64,000 nt of DNA from Haberlea rhodopensis (taxonomy: Eukaryota; Streptophyta; Magnoliopsida; Lamiales; Gesneriaceae), in assembly GCA_907163345.1 (NCBI GenBank), contig CAJQUN010000470.1:62001-126000 (forward strand), in the 5' to 3' direction. A program made the translations under genes and the position numbers. Shown here in pieces: positions 12,041-24,183 of this stretch (position 1 is the stretch's first letter; every line of letters begins with the position of its first letter). The notes beneath the pieces were generated by a model. The model saw only the letters and a program-made list of their open reading frames with translations. It did not search any database and was not told the origin of the DNA.

Positions 12041-12246
12041 GCGATCGATCGGTGCGAGTGAGCGATCGATCGCCGATGACAGTAACATTTTAAGGCGGTG
12101 AAATTGGATGGCGATCGATCGGTGAAATTGTCGCGATCGATCGCGATGAACAGAGCAATGTGGCGATCGATCGCCAAGTTGTTGCGATCGATCGCGAGGG
12201 GGCAGAGAGTTTTGGCGATCGATCGGTGCTGATGGCGATCGATCGC
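12041..12246. repeat. Array of eight GATCGATC palindromes (D1 5' LTR)
   Basis: Eight GCGATCGATCG(C/G) palindromes about 805-1010 bp from the LTR start. The same array is at 20097-20302 in the 3' LTR, where the last copy has one substitution (GCGATCAATCGC). Confidence 0.95.
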
Positions 12247-12543
12247 CAGTGCTCAAATATTGAAAAATAAAATATTTTTGTAGAATTTGATTTTAATGCC
12301 TATGATAACATGATATATTGTTGGCATTGTTGTAGCATCATCTCAGGGGACAGGACAACGAGGCACTTACCTATTGACAACTGCTTTATCTCGTTTGTGT
12401 CGCAGTACAGGTACGTGTTGACGTACGGAGTATAGATATTGTGTGATGATGTTATGAGATTGATATCATATGAATTGTCTTATGTTGTTATCATATGATT
12501 GGTAGTATCATATGCTTGTACATTCATGGATATCATATGTATG

Positions 12544-12750
12544 TGAGATATACGCCTGGTTTGGGTATATGCTCGGTTATGCATTTGAGATATATGCCTG
12601 GTTTGGATATATGCTCGGCTATGTGACATAGAGATATATGCCTGGTTTGGATATATGCTCGGTTATGTGACAGAGAGATATACGCCTGGTTTGGGTATAT
12701 GCTCGGTTATGCTATATAGCGATATATGCCGGTTTTTGGATATATGCTAT
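12544..12750. repeat. Tandem GATATATGCCTGG repeats in D1 LTR
   Basis: Five degenerate tandem units of about 40-50 bp, each pairing GATATATGCCTGGTTTGG with a following TATATGCTCGG. The equivalent block in the other LTR is at 20600-20806. D2 has a shorter, diverged version around 42090-42250. Confidence 0.8.
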
Positions 12751-12924
12751 GGCTATTATCATTTGAGGACGGTACTATGATATGTGCTGCTACTATGAAG
12801 ATGTGAGGTGGTTCCACTGACATATTGAGCTGAATAGGCATATCATTTTAGTCTCGTGATAATAGGGTATGTGTTGAGACATGTCATGACATGGTGCATT
12901 GGTGGATGCATGAGACAGAACATT

Positions 12925-14409
12925 GGTGGATGGACTGGCCGTTGACACATGATGTGTGAATGGAAGTGAAGATACAGGTTATTGATCACTGTATCTAGTT
13001 CAGGGGCAAGTCTTGATATTGCAATCTGTGGTTGCATTGTCAGTTCGACATGTATGGCCTGAATGGGAATGTAATACTTTGCTCTTGCTCTGTGGATAGT
13101 AAGGCTAACGCAGTGTGTTTACATTGGGAGATGATGCAGATATGGATTACTTGTGGTACTCAAATGGTACATGTAGCGAATGCGATTCGTGTACAATGAT
13201 AGTATTCTTGAGTATTGTATTCCACAGCGGTAATTGGTGATTTGTGAGATCACCGTGGTGATGATTCTCTTGTCAGGGTATCATCTGTGTATGGTTCTCC
13301 GGTGTGTATGTGTATGTTGATCTCTATGTTTGTTGTCATGGAGTTGGCAAGGAACATGAAATTGAGAGAGTTCAATGCTAGTGACGCTGAGGCGTATTGA
13401 TGGAGCGGTACAACCGCAGTATGTTCGACTGTTATTAGTTGATGTCGTTCAAGTCACTCGTGTTTTGGTGACTGGTTAACGGACTGTGTGATCCTTTCTG
13501 TGTATTAGTTTCTTGTGTTCGTTCTTGTTGTATCATATGGATTTGAGCATGGAAGTCTTTCAGAGTGAAAGAAAATGAGTACCGGCGGAGATTGCAGTGA
13601 TGCAATGATTACCGGCAAAGATTGTTATGATGCCTGCACATGTGATCTTTGTGATGGCTGTACTGGGACATACATAGTGCTATGTGGCCATGTATTATAT
13701 CTGGTTAGTGTATAGTACAGATGGGAATGGATATCATTGTTTTGAGGTGAACTCAGTCCGAGCTATAAGGGTGTCCGTATGAGACTCTATGTATGTGGTA
13801 TGTGTGGCAGCCATGGGTGTCTTTGATTGACACGAGATACCTCAAGTGCATACAATTGTGTATGGGATGTTGTATATGAACATCTAGTTCTGTGTTTGTG
13901 AACTGTATTTATGAAGTTGACATTGGTTGGTCTTCTTTGAACAGAGTGTAGGTCTCTGTATTGTTGCTGAGAGCATTTGATGCTTGTATGGCTTTTGGAT
14001 ATAGAAAATGACTTCATGATAGACATCCGTAAACTGATTCTTTAGTGGAACTATGTTGACATCTTGTCATATTTTGGATTATTGCATGACAGTAGTGCTC
14101 TGTACACGTGAGACCAACAGAGAGTGGTTGGTAATGTGAGACCAACAGAGATTGGTTGGCAATGTGAGTATCCAGTAAGCATTGAGTGTGAACTATTGTA
14201 TGATAGCATAGCTTGGTGGCTATGATGTATGGTTCACAAGTCTGATGTTGAATGTCCAAGTTATCCAGATTGATAAGGAAGTTGAGTTTCCGTCGATTGC
14301 TTGTACACTGCGATTGTAGTGCTGATGCAATCAGAGTTTCCGTTGTGTTGTGATTGGTACTATGCATTTGACATGAAATTCATATATTCTTGAGTTATGA
14401 CGGGAGATG
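12925..14409 (+). mobile_element. D1 interior, left part (non-coding)
   Basis: No coding motif on either strand. The segment is rich in perfect stem-loops: GGTGAT/ATCACC (13236-13254), ATTGCA/TGCAAT (13591-13606), CGAAT/ATTCG (13177-13189) and ACCAAC/GTTGGT (14113-14132). The last five bases, AGATG, are the target duplication of the solo LTR that follows. Confidence 0.7.
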
Positions 14410-16873
14410 TGTGATGACCAGGGATTATAGGTGTTAATCCCGTAGTGTTAATAATCCCTAAAGTGGTTTTACGTGGCGATTTGGAATTTAATCGAGGTGT
14501 TGGGCCTTCTGGGCTCGTTTAATTGGGTAGCTGGGATCGTTGGATCTAGAGGTTGAGATTGTATTCACATTACGGTGTAAAACCTAAGAGTTGGGTTTTT
14601 GTTGTGTCTCGGGATCTCGGGTGCTGTGTGAGCACCGGTAGGGGATTTTGGAGTTAGAGAGAGAGTTTTTGAAAACAGATGATTTTTAAGGAATCATGAT
14701 GTATTTGTGGGGCTATTAATTTTTCGGGGTATTTTTGCTATAAATACCAATTGAACCCAAAATTTTAGAAATCATTTCATTTCAGCCCCTATTTTTCCTC
14801 TCTCTTCCTGCGCGCCCCTTTTCCCGTCTGCTACAGCTGCCGCCGCTTCAGGCGCTTCGTCCGCCGCCGTCCGGCCGCCATTCGGCGCATGCGACCTATC
14901 ACCGGCTTCGTCTCGTCGAGGCGCAGCTTTCCCCTCCGTCAATTCGAAGTTTCATCGCGATTTGAAGTCGAATTTTGGCTGGAAGCGCCGATCCCCAATT
15001 TCTAGGGTTCATCGGATTTCGTCCGATTTCTTCCGATTTTCGATTGGGTAACCTCCTTACCCCTTTTTCGTCATTTTCGTGTATTTCCCTGCCATTATTG
15101 TGTTCGAATTTGATGAATTATTGGGTTCGAATTTAAGGGCTTGTTTGGGGTTCGAATTTAAGAGGTTGAGTTCGAAAATTGGGGGTTTTTGGCAAGGGGT
15201 GTTGATTCTTGCTTGGATAGCTTAATTCTCATTTTAGATGAATTATGGTATTATTTGGGTTCGAAATTTGTGAGATTCGGGTTCGATTTTTGTAGGGTGT
15301 TCTTGAACAAATTTCGATATTGTCTCATTTATTTCCCTCCCTGTATGTACCCTGCCCCGGGTCTTTTAAAAGGTTAATTGTCGTGTGTTGACAATATTTT
15401 GAGGGATATGGGTGTGCTTGAGCATAGGTTACATGTTCGTAAATAATTGTGAATTATTTATCGTGTTAGCACATCATTCCTCGGGGCATGGAACTCGAGC
15501 AAGGTTTGGCTCGGACTTCGGTAATTTAAGGTACGTGCGACGTACGAGCATTACTATATATATGTGAAATGCATAAGGTGTTTTGATTGCATTGAATGTT
15601 TTGCGTATGGTTATACATATATGTTGATATAGCCAAGGAATGACCCAAATCTTGATATCGCAGCTTGTAGCGTGCGTGACACTAGAGTAGGATGACTCTT
15701 ACATGATATAAGGGGTACTGGGTTTATATGACTATATTATGAGACATTTGAGATGTCTAGGTTTGTAGAATCATGTATTCTTCGTGAGACATTGAGATGT
15801 CTAGGTTCGTAGAATCATGTATTCATTATGAGACATTTGAGATGTCTAGGTATAATGGAAAGCGAGATTATGAAATCAATATTAGATATTGATATATCTA
15901 TATTTGCATGTATATGAACTTGGAATCATTCATTATTGATATTTGAGAATCAGGCATGCGATGTGTAAATCAATGTGTTGATTTACTGATTTTGAGATTT
16001 GATGAGTTTGATGATTGTGAGGACAGGGACAGTACACGGAATCCCGGATGAGGTTGCCATCCAGGGAGTATCATTTAAATTCATTAGCATTTACCTTTGT
16101 TGTAAATTATGAATTTCATTATTATGATTATGGGATTTTGTGTATTGGTATGCTCAACTCGTTGGGGGCTGTCTCTGTTGGGACAGGTGGACAGGTACAT
16201 CGATGGCTATGGAGCTGAGCTCGAGCTATTGATTTGAGGTACTCCCAGGATCGTGGTACCAGGGCTTGATGGAGCACGGTATCGTATAGAGTACCTATAT
16301 ATACACCTGAGGATTTATACATATTCATGATGCTCGCATGTGAGCACGATTATACTTGTATATGGATTGTATATAAAGGCATGAGCCTTCCTCTCTTTCA
16401 TTATGTGTTGCATGCAATTGTGTAGAATTGCTAATGATATGAGAGTCGTTAGTGTATTATGTGGGTGTTGAGACCCATTTATGTCGTCATATGTGTGGTG
16501 TCTTCCCTGGCTGGGAATTTACTTGGTATTACTGCTTTCTGATGAGTATTATGTTTTCCCTGGCCGGGAATTATGTTATGTGTTGTGCTTTTATTTCGGG
16601 ATAGCTCTATTTATGGGGAGACTCTGCCCAAATTTTTATAAAAGTCCACAATGTGAAAAGTGGCAAAAAGGGTTGGTATTGGGCGAACTTTGTGAGTCTA
16701 TTTCGTTGTTAGGCAGATGACCTTTTAACATTGAGTGTTAAAGGAATTTTTTTATAAATGCCATGCAATGATAGAGTATCATCTGATCTTCCCGATTGGC
16801 TTTTTATTGAAAGCATGTGCCACACATAGTGGTTAATACACTAATTATGGTTTAAGGGCTTGGGGTCCTTACA
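14410..16873 (+). mobile_element. Solo LTR of family B (B4)
   Basis: A single complete LTR of 2464 bp (TGTGATGACC ... GGTCCTTACA) with no internal region. It is flanked by a perfect target duplication AGATG (14405-14409 and 16874-16878). TATAAATA is at 14739-14746 and GTACGT/ACGTAC at 15531-15545. It is closest to the B3 LTRs. A solo LTR with intact target repeats is the usual product of recombination between the two LTRs of one element. Confidence 0.95.
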
Positions 16874-19292
16874 AGATGTATGACTGATGGGATCGTGATT
16901 GTGATATGCCGATCTCGTTAGGCGATTGGTTTGCATAGTTGAGTGGTTTACATTTTGTGCTCGATAGATGTTGGGTTGATATCTATTGAGGGACAGTCTG
17001 CGAATATGTTTCATGAGGAAACAATATGATTGGTATACTAAACCATGTAATGGTTAATGAATGGTTGGTATGCTAAACCATGTGATGGTTGATGAATAAC
17101 AGATGGTTATGAGAAAGCTGAAGGCTGAAGAAACTCACACGTATGAGATGGGACTTGAGTGTGATGGGACTTGATTTGTCCATGAAATGAATTATCTCTT
17201 GAGCTTGTTCGTACACATATATGTATGACATTGAAGTTTGTGTCATGTTCTAGTGGTACGACCAATATGAGACTGATTTGACATATACCAGATGGTGAAT
17301 GGTATTTGTACTATATGGTTGTACTTGACGTGAGTATTCTGATAAGATATCCTTTGATTGGACACGGAAGGTGTACTAGTAGCATAATACGAATACAGTA
17401 TTGTGAAGGTATCATTGGCACTGCTATATGATATGGCAATTCTTTTGGGTCTGATTGTAGTGCCATAGTGCCAGAATGACCATGAGTGGTATAGTACTTT
17501 GATTGTCATTCGTGTCAACAAGAATGTGTGGATTGTGTGATTGCAGTTGAGTTGGAATTTGTTACTTTCCATGTATTGTTGGATTGGCTATTCCTTTATG
17601 AACCAGAGGTGATAACGATTTGCTGGGAGCAGTCGTGTTTATCAGGATGCCAATAAAGAAAGATTCAATGAATATGGCGAGATAGACAACTGTTATGTAC
17701 TATATGCGATCATGTGATATATCTGAGTGATATATTCGATCATGTGATATAGTCGGGTGCTATCTTCAATTTTATGATCTATCCGGGTGATCTGATAATC
17801 CGTATGGACAAGTTTTTGAAGCAGAATGGAAGGGGTTATCAGGTACCTGTGATGTATGGAACTTGTTGGCGTAAGTAATGTAGCAAGTGAATTGCACATA
17901 CGTGGAAAAACTTGTTGGTTTCCACTTCTACATGATGTTTTTGTGTTGATCATTACAAGGAGCAATGAATCGTTGTAAAAGCTTGTCATACTCAAGATGG
18001 TAGTCTTGGGGGGAAATAGTTGGTACAACGAATGACATTTCCGGTACAGGGGTCAGATGAGACCATAGTCATTGAGTGAGATGACCATATACTCATCTGG
18101 ACATATGTATTGTACATGGCTTTGGTGTACATTATGCATTGATGTCATATGAGTGTGATGTTGATTGCTTCTTGTGGTTTAGACGTGCGTGTCCAGTGTT
18201 TGTTTCAGACTGGTAACATATCCAGTGTTTCATCTAGACTGAGAAGTCTGGCGTGGGAGATTAGTATACATACGATAGATGTATATGTTGTATCTATCAC
18301 ATTGTGTAATGACATACGATAATATCACTTGGTGAAATGTGCGAGCAGAGATGGCTCTGTGCACATTTGGATGTGTAGAATCTGCATGTGCCAAAGATCG
18401 AAGTACTTGGTTTAGAGTATCTTGTTGATCTCGATATTCTGCGTAGGTTTACACAGGAGTACAGACGAATGGAAACATTCTAAACCGTTATACAATACAC
18501 AATGCGGGTATGTGTGTTGCTGTGTTTATAAAGTGTGGCATAAGGTGTATGGAAAAGGTGTAATACCAGGATTTGAACCATTGACTGTATTATTATATGG
18601 TGACTAGTTGTCCAAGGAGGGACGGATGTATTAGAGATTAGACGAACAGATACTCCATTGGGGATCATTTGGATGCATCCAGCAGGAATGTGAGTGGGCA
18701 GTGACTTGGGTATGGGTATTCACCGTACAATGAGTTGTATGAACTCAAGTCAATTTGATGGCTACTGTTGTGTATAACAGGATCTGTATATGTGCCAATA
18801 TTCAGACATGATTTCTGGAGTATTCATTGATACTAGTGAAATGTTTGTCTGTTGATGGTTTTACAACAAGACATACATACTATCTATGCCTGACTGGTGT
18901 AGAGCGTTGTGAGCATATGGCTACGTGGACAAAAAGCAAATAGTAACAAGCTGGTATACGTGGTATGCGAGAACATGAGTATGCAGTAGAATCCAAAGTG
19001 CAATGTCTGGTATGTTTGCATTTGATTTCTTATACTGCTAATTTGATAAGTATCTGCTAGTTGAGCATGTATGTAGCAGATTTATTTTTGATTATTTGTT
19101 CCAGCAGGCAAATAATGTTGCATTTATAAGGCATGTTTGTGCAAAGCTTATTTGCCACTATGTTATTATTCCTTGTAGTATTGCTAATAGGGTTGAAGCT
19201 TATGGCTTTCTGTATGTGATTCATATGATATATGAGATTCATATGTTGTATATGCAATTTCGAGGACGAAATTCAATGAGTGGGGGGAGAAT
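16874..19292 (+). mobile_element. D1 interior, right part with polypurine tract
   Basis: Non-coding. Starts with the AGATG duplication and ends with AATTTCG AGGA CGAAATT (19256-19273) and the polypurine tract GAGTGGGGGGAGAAT (19278-19292), immediately before the 3' LTR. Stem-loops include AACCAT/ATGGTT twice (17041-17055 and 17076-17090) and AGACT/AGTCT (18236-18249). Several open frames of about 60-110 codons lack any family signature. Confidence 0.75.
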
Positions 19293-21351
19293 TGTAATGC
19301 CTCGATTTGTTGTATATACGTAGGATATGATTATGGTGTAATTATATCAATTGGCGATATGATAATGGGGGTTCGAGTGGAACCAAGAATGAAGTAAATA
19401 CATATATGGAAATAAGTCTAATAAGGAAGGAAACATGGTGTCTCATGATTTGAATTATGCCATATGAAGCACTTAGGCATTTGCCTTTGCCTTTCATTAG
19501 GTGCATTAAAAATGTACATGTGAGTTGCATTTGACATGAGTTTGAAGGGAATTACATGTGCATGTGAATTTACTTGTAATGGGAATTGCATTTGAATTTG
19601 GAGTTCATTTCATGTACATGTTATTTAACATGTAATTATCCCTAAATGGCATGATAGCAAGTGAATTAAGGGACTAATGATCTATATCAAGTGGATAAGG
19701 GAGGTGTAATCACATAACACACCATTTTACACCTACAAATCTCTACCAAGCTCCTCTCCATCTCTTTCAACTTCCTTGTGGTTTGAGCTTGAGAGTCACT
19801 TGTAAAGTGAGCTAGGAAGGTGTGTGAAGTGGAATTGTACCATCTTGGTAAGAAAATCATGGTTTTATACTTGTTTTTGTCATTGGTGTTGCTATATGAG
19901 AAATAGCATATGAAATGTTTATGTGGAGAATCATAACATGTGTATATGCTATGAATTGGATTCTTTAATGATAGAAACATGTTATTATGTTCCTAGAGAT
20001 TGCAAGAAACGGGTTGACATGGTTTAAAATGAATTAGAGGAGAAGAACCATGAAGATAAGCTTGAAAACGCCATGCTCTCACTTTTCTGGGCATCGGCGA
20101 TCGATCGGTGCGAGTGAGCGATCGATCGCCGATGACAGTAACATTTTAAGGCGGTGAAATTGGATGGCGATCGATCGGTGAAATTGTCGCGATCGATCGC
20201 GATGAACAGAGCAATGTGGCGATCGATCGCCAAGTTGTTGCGATCGATCGCGAGGGGGCAGAGAGTTTTGGCGATCGATCGGTGCTGATGGCGATCAATC
20301 GCCAGTGCTCAAATATTGAAAAATAAAATATTTTTGTAGAATTTGATTTTAATGCCTATGATAACATGATATATTGTTGGCATTGTTGTAGCATCATCTC
20401 AGGGGACAGGACAACGAGGCACTTAGCTATTGACAACTGCTTTATCTCGTTTGTGTCGCAGTACAGGTACGTGTTGATGTACGGAGTATAGATATTGTGT
20501 GATGATGTTATGAGATTGATATCATATGAATTGTCTTATGTTGTTATCATATGATTGGTAGTATCATATGCTTGTACATTCATGGATATCATATGTATGT
20601 GAGATATACGCCTGGTTTGGGTATATGCTCGGTTATGCATTTGAGATATATGCCTGGTTTGGATATATGCTCGGCTATGTGACATAGAGATATATGCCTG
20701 GTTTGGATATATGCTCGGTTATGTGACAGAGAGATATACGCCTGGTTTGGGTATATGCTCGGTTATGCTATATAGCGATATATGCCGGTTTTTGGATATA
20801 TGCTATGGCTATTATCATTTGAGGACGGTACTATGATATGTGCTGCTAATATGAAGATGTGAGGTGGTTCCACTGACATATTGAGCTGAATAGGCATATC
20901 ATTTTAGTCTCGTGATAATAGGGTATGTGTTGAGACATGTCATGACATGGTGCATTGGTGGATGCATGAGACAGAACATTCACGTTATGTTATATGATTT
21001 ATTGTGCTTTATCATTGATATTGATATTGTGTTTTGATATTGCACTGAGATAGTTGTTATCTATACTCACGTTGTGAATGTTTCTGTAGGGACTCATAGA
21101 CGTGGGGAGCGTGAGTCATGATTTCCGCTGCGAGGGGAACCACTGCCTAGGAGTTCTTTTGGATTAGGTTGCTTATGTACATGTCGTGTTTATGTAGAAA
21201 ACATATTTAGTTGGTTTTTGTACTCAGGATTTGGTACTGTAACAACTTATCTAGTATGAACTCTTAATCCGTGCATGGTATATTACTTAATTCAGACTCA
21301 CATATGTATGTTAACTGGATACATAATGGATTAAGTAACGAGGACCCCACA
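19293..21351 (+). mobile_element. D1 3' LTR (complete)
   Basis: LTR of 2059 bp, TGTAATGCC ... GGACCCCACA, with a GATCGATC array at 20097-20302. The GTACGT stem at 20467-20482 has a C-to-T change in its right arm (ATGTAC). It is followed by the CTGAT target repeat. Confidence 0.92.
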
Positions 21352-21356
21352 CTGAT

Positions 21357-21487
21357 TTCCATCGATCCGTTCTGTTTTGCGATATACCATATCATCTTGA
21401 TCTGTTTTGAGCGATCGATCTGGTCAGTCTGATTTCTCTCTATCCGGTCTGATATGTTTTGTCATCTTTAAAATCCGGAACTAACAA
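21357..21487 (-). mobile_element. SIRE-like copia 3' LTR, proximal part
   Basis: The beginning of the copia 3' LTR on the minus strand (TGTTAGTTCCGG from 21487). It is separated from the rest of the LTR (10358-11236) by D1. The polypurine tract abuts it at 21488-21501. Confidence 0.85.
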
Positions 21488-21501
21488 ATTCCCCCTTTTT
21501 G
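21488..21501 (-). other. Polypurine tract of SIRE-like element
   Basis: The minus strand reads AAAAAGGGGGAATT directly upstream of the 3' LTR start. This is the expected site of plus-strand priming. The following stretch to 21739 is non-coding. Confidence 0.8.
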
Positions 21502-21739
21502 ATGATGACAAAACCTAGCTTCTAAATCTTTTTATCCAGTCTTTAAAGAACTCTGAAGCGTATACTTGCGGATCGATTATTTCTTCTTGTTCAAAATAAA
21601 TGAACATAGTTAAGTTATAGTTCGGATTGATTAAGCCATTTTAGTTCAAAATAAATTAACAAGGACTTAACTAAACTTAGATTTTTATTGATCACAAAAA
21701 TCTTATATACAGACCAGTCTGACTTAAACAAAGAAACTG

Positions 21740-24183
21740 CTACTTTCTTGAAGACTGGGACTGATGCGGCTTGAAGTCTTTTCTTTTTTTCCCCTTTTTG
21801 TCAGCAGCAATCTCTTGAAGAAAATCGACAACCTGTGCTAGCTGAGCGCTGATAGCGTCAAGACGAGTGTCTTGAGCGCGAAGGGAATTGGCGACGGATG
21901 CTCTAACTTCAGTGGCCAGCTCGATCTGCTCTTTTCTCAGGCTGTTTTTATAGGTCGCTTGCTGAGAGAACAAATCATTCACTCCTCGCTGAATGCTGCT
22001 AATACTGGCTGTCATCTTTTCTTTAAATGAATCAAAGTCCAAAGACGTAGTCCTCTGATTTTGATGAACCTCTATGACTCGTTGAGAGAGAGATAGACAG
22101 TTATCAGAGAGTTGCTGAAGGGACCTTGCCAAGGATGGTGCTGCATCAGATAACTGGCTTGGAGAGTGACCTGATGACGACAGGGCGTGATCAGCTTCTG
22201 CAACAATGGGTATAATTGAAGATAAAGCAGCTTGGCGTGTTTCGGACCGGATCAAGGTGACCAAGTCCGAAGAAAATTCTTCTATGAATGCCATATCTTC
22301 AGCAGATTGTTCGGGAGGAGTGCTAGGTCTCGACGGCTCCTCAACCTGTAAAGCTGCAACAACGGTTGAGACCACCAGATCCGGATCGATGAAAGCTGGC
22401 GAGACAACTGTTGTAGGTGCGGCGGTTGGACTGGAATAGACGTTGTTGGGGAGTCCAACAAAACATTCAAGGGTTCATCCGCTGCAGCAGACAGAGCATT
22501 AGTCATTGTCTGCTCCGCTGTTTGTTCTGCTGTTCGATCTGCTGTCTGGTCCGCTGCTCGATCTGCTGTCTGGTCCGCTGCTCCAGAGGGAATAGTCTCT
22601 ATGAAAGGTTCTGCCAGAGTCTTGCTCCCAGATGGATGATCCGGGCTGCGTACTGGAGTGGATATACTGAGATTCTGTCGTTGAAAGCGGACAGCTAAGT
22701 GAAGAGCATGAATATCCATTTCCAGTTGAGCAATAACAGCACCATCATCTTTGGCAGTTGGAGTGCTCGGATCAAAATTTGCTTTCTTAGCGGCCAAGAG
22801 CAAAGTTGCCAGTCTGAATCTCTGGTTGGCCTGAAACAGATCTTTGTGCTGTACAGCAATTTTAACATCGTCTGTCTCTGTCCCCTTAAGGACTTCTTCT
22901 TCCATCTTTTGTAGGCGTCTCAGTTTGCCGAAGAACTTATCAATGTGGTTGATCGTTCTGTACTCGACATATTCATCAAATACCACAATGAGCGCCTTCA
23001 CCTTTTCTTCAACATCCTCCATAGCGATGTCGATGGCTGTTTGCGCGGCAGATTTGGGTTTGGAGGAGAGTGGTTCAGAGAGAATGGCCTTGCCCTTGCC
23101 GGTGGAAGATGGGGATTTGATCCCTGATTGGGTTTAGTCTCCCACTTCAGTTATAACAATTCCTTTGACCACAGGGATGGCAGAGGGGACTCTGATGGTT
23201 ACTTTGGGTACAGTGATTGAAGTTGTTGAAGGTTGAGTTGAAGGTTGGGGTACAGGGGTGGCTTTTGTGGGAGGCAATATGGGTATGGTTTTGAGAGGTA
23301 GGCTTTTGATTGGCTTGGTGATCTGGGTTCTTGGCTTTTTGGGAGGCTTGGCTGGAGATGAAGGAGCAGACTGCGTTTCCTCGGAGTCAGTCTGAATGGT
23401 CAATTTGCGCTTGACTCGAGGTCTTCGAGCAGCAGTCTGTTCTGTTTCTTTCTCAATCTTGACAGCCACCAGATCGGTAGGAGTGGGTGGAGCACTCTTG
23501 GACTTCAGGAGAGCCAATCCCTTGGAGTTGAGAATTTTAAACGGACTGAGAGCAGACGGCTTCCCCAGCTCGATGTCCAGCGTCTCCAGTAGTTTTCTTA
23601 AAGGAACAGCAAAACAGACAGCCTGTTTGGAGGCGATGACTGTCTCAAGCAAAACTCCAAATAAGATTGCAGACCAATTCATCTTCTGCGCTGAGTGAAT
23701 AGCAGCCATGGCCCGGAACTTCTCAGCAGTAACAGCATCATAGCTTCCGGCTTTGCCCAATAATGGCTTGCCAACAATCTTGCATAACACCTGGAAATGA
23801 AAGAACTTTTCCTTCTTCTTGAATGAAGGCTGCAGGCGGTGGCCAAAGATGGATACCTTCCCTTGAAGATCCGTGAGGGAAGCTTGAGGAATCTGGCCAA
23901 ACTCAGTCAGTCCGGAGTTGGAAAGACCAAAGGTCTTTGCCAGCGTCCACGGAGAGATTTCAAAAGATTTGCCCTTGACGGTGGTAGAGATGGACGACTT
24001 CTGTGATACAGCATTGGCGAACAGTTCTCGAATCTCCGACTCGTAAACCACCGTGCCACATTCCAGAAAATTCCTTAAACCAGAAGATTCTAAGGACTTG
24101 AATATAGAGACCATGTCGGGATCTTCAGCCCTGTAGATATCATGGAACTCAACAGAAAGATAGTTGTGAGTGATAGTAGCCAT
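21740..24183 (-). pseudogene. Envelope-like third ORF of SIRE-type copia (broken)
   Basis: Long third ORF between pol and the 3' LTR, as in SIRE/Maximus copia elements, where it is called envelope-like. It starts at ATG 24183 (MATITHNYLSVEF). The first 349 codons are open and include a globular domain with ECGTVVYESEIRELFANA and KSFEISPWTLAKTFGLSNSG, resembling the plant-transposon domain commonly found in such ORFs. A basic, proline-rich stretch with a KRKL-type cluster follows. A TAA at 23134-23136 interrupts the frame, which then stays open from about 23133 to about 22400. One frameshift near 22400 moves it into the last segment, ending at 21740. The C-terminal part looks like coiled coil (heptad-rich, many Ala/Gln/Leu) with an AADQTADR-type acidic repeat around 22500-22570. 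No transmembrane segment or signal peptide is evident. Function in this family is unproven. Confidence 0.75.

Larger units (their letters stand above)
11237..12924 (+). mobile_element. D1 5' LTR, 3' end deleted
   Basis: Aligns without gaps to 19293-20980 of the 3' LTR (constant offset 8056), then diverges after ACAGAACATT. The last 371 bp of the LTR and the primer site are missing. This copy therefore lacks the sequence needed to prime its own reverse transcription. Confidence 0.9.
11237..21351 (+). mobile_element. D1: LTR element inserted in SIRE LTR (10.1 kb)
   Basis: Bounded by TGTAATGCC at 11237 and GGACCCCACA at 21351, with a perfect 5-bp target duplication CTGAT (11232-11236 and 21352-21356). 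Its parts are a 5' LTR lacking its 3' end (11237-12924), non-coding interior (12925-14409 and 16879-19292), a solo B LTR inside that interior (14410-16873), and a full 3' LTR (19293-21351). No Gag or Pol motif is seen. By eye the two LTRs differ at about four sites over 1688 bp without indels, so the insertion is recent although the body is non-coding. Its LTRs are related to those of D2, which does encode Gag and Pol. Confidence 0.88.

Noticed and set aside
22417..23137. Plus-strand open frames opposite the envelope-like ORF
   Set aside because: Antisense shadows of the minus-strand ORF3, which has coherent codon use and domain order.
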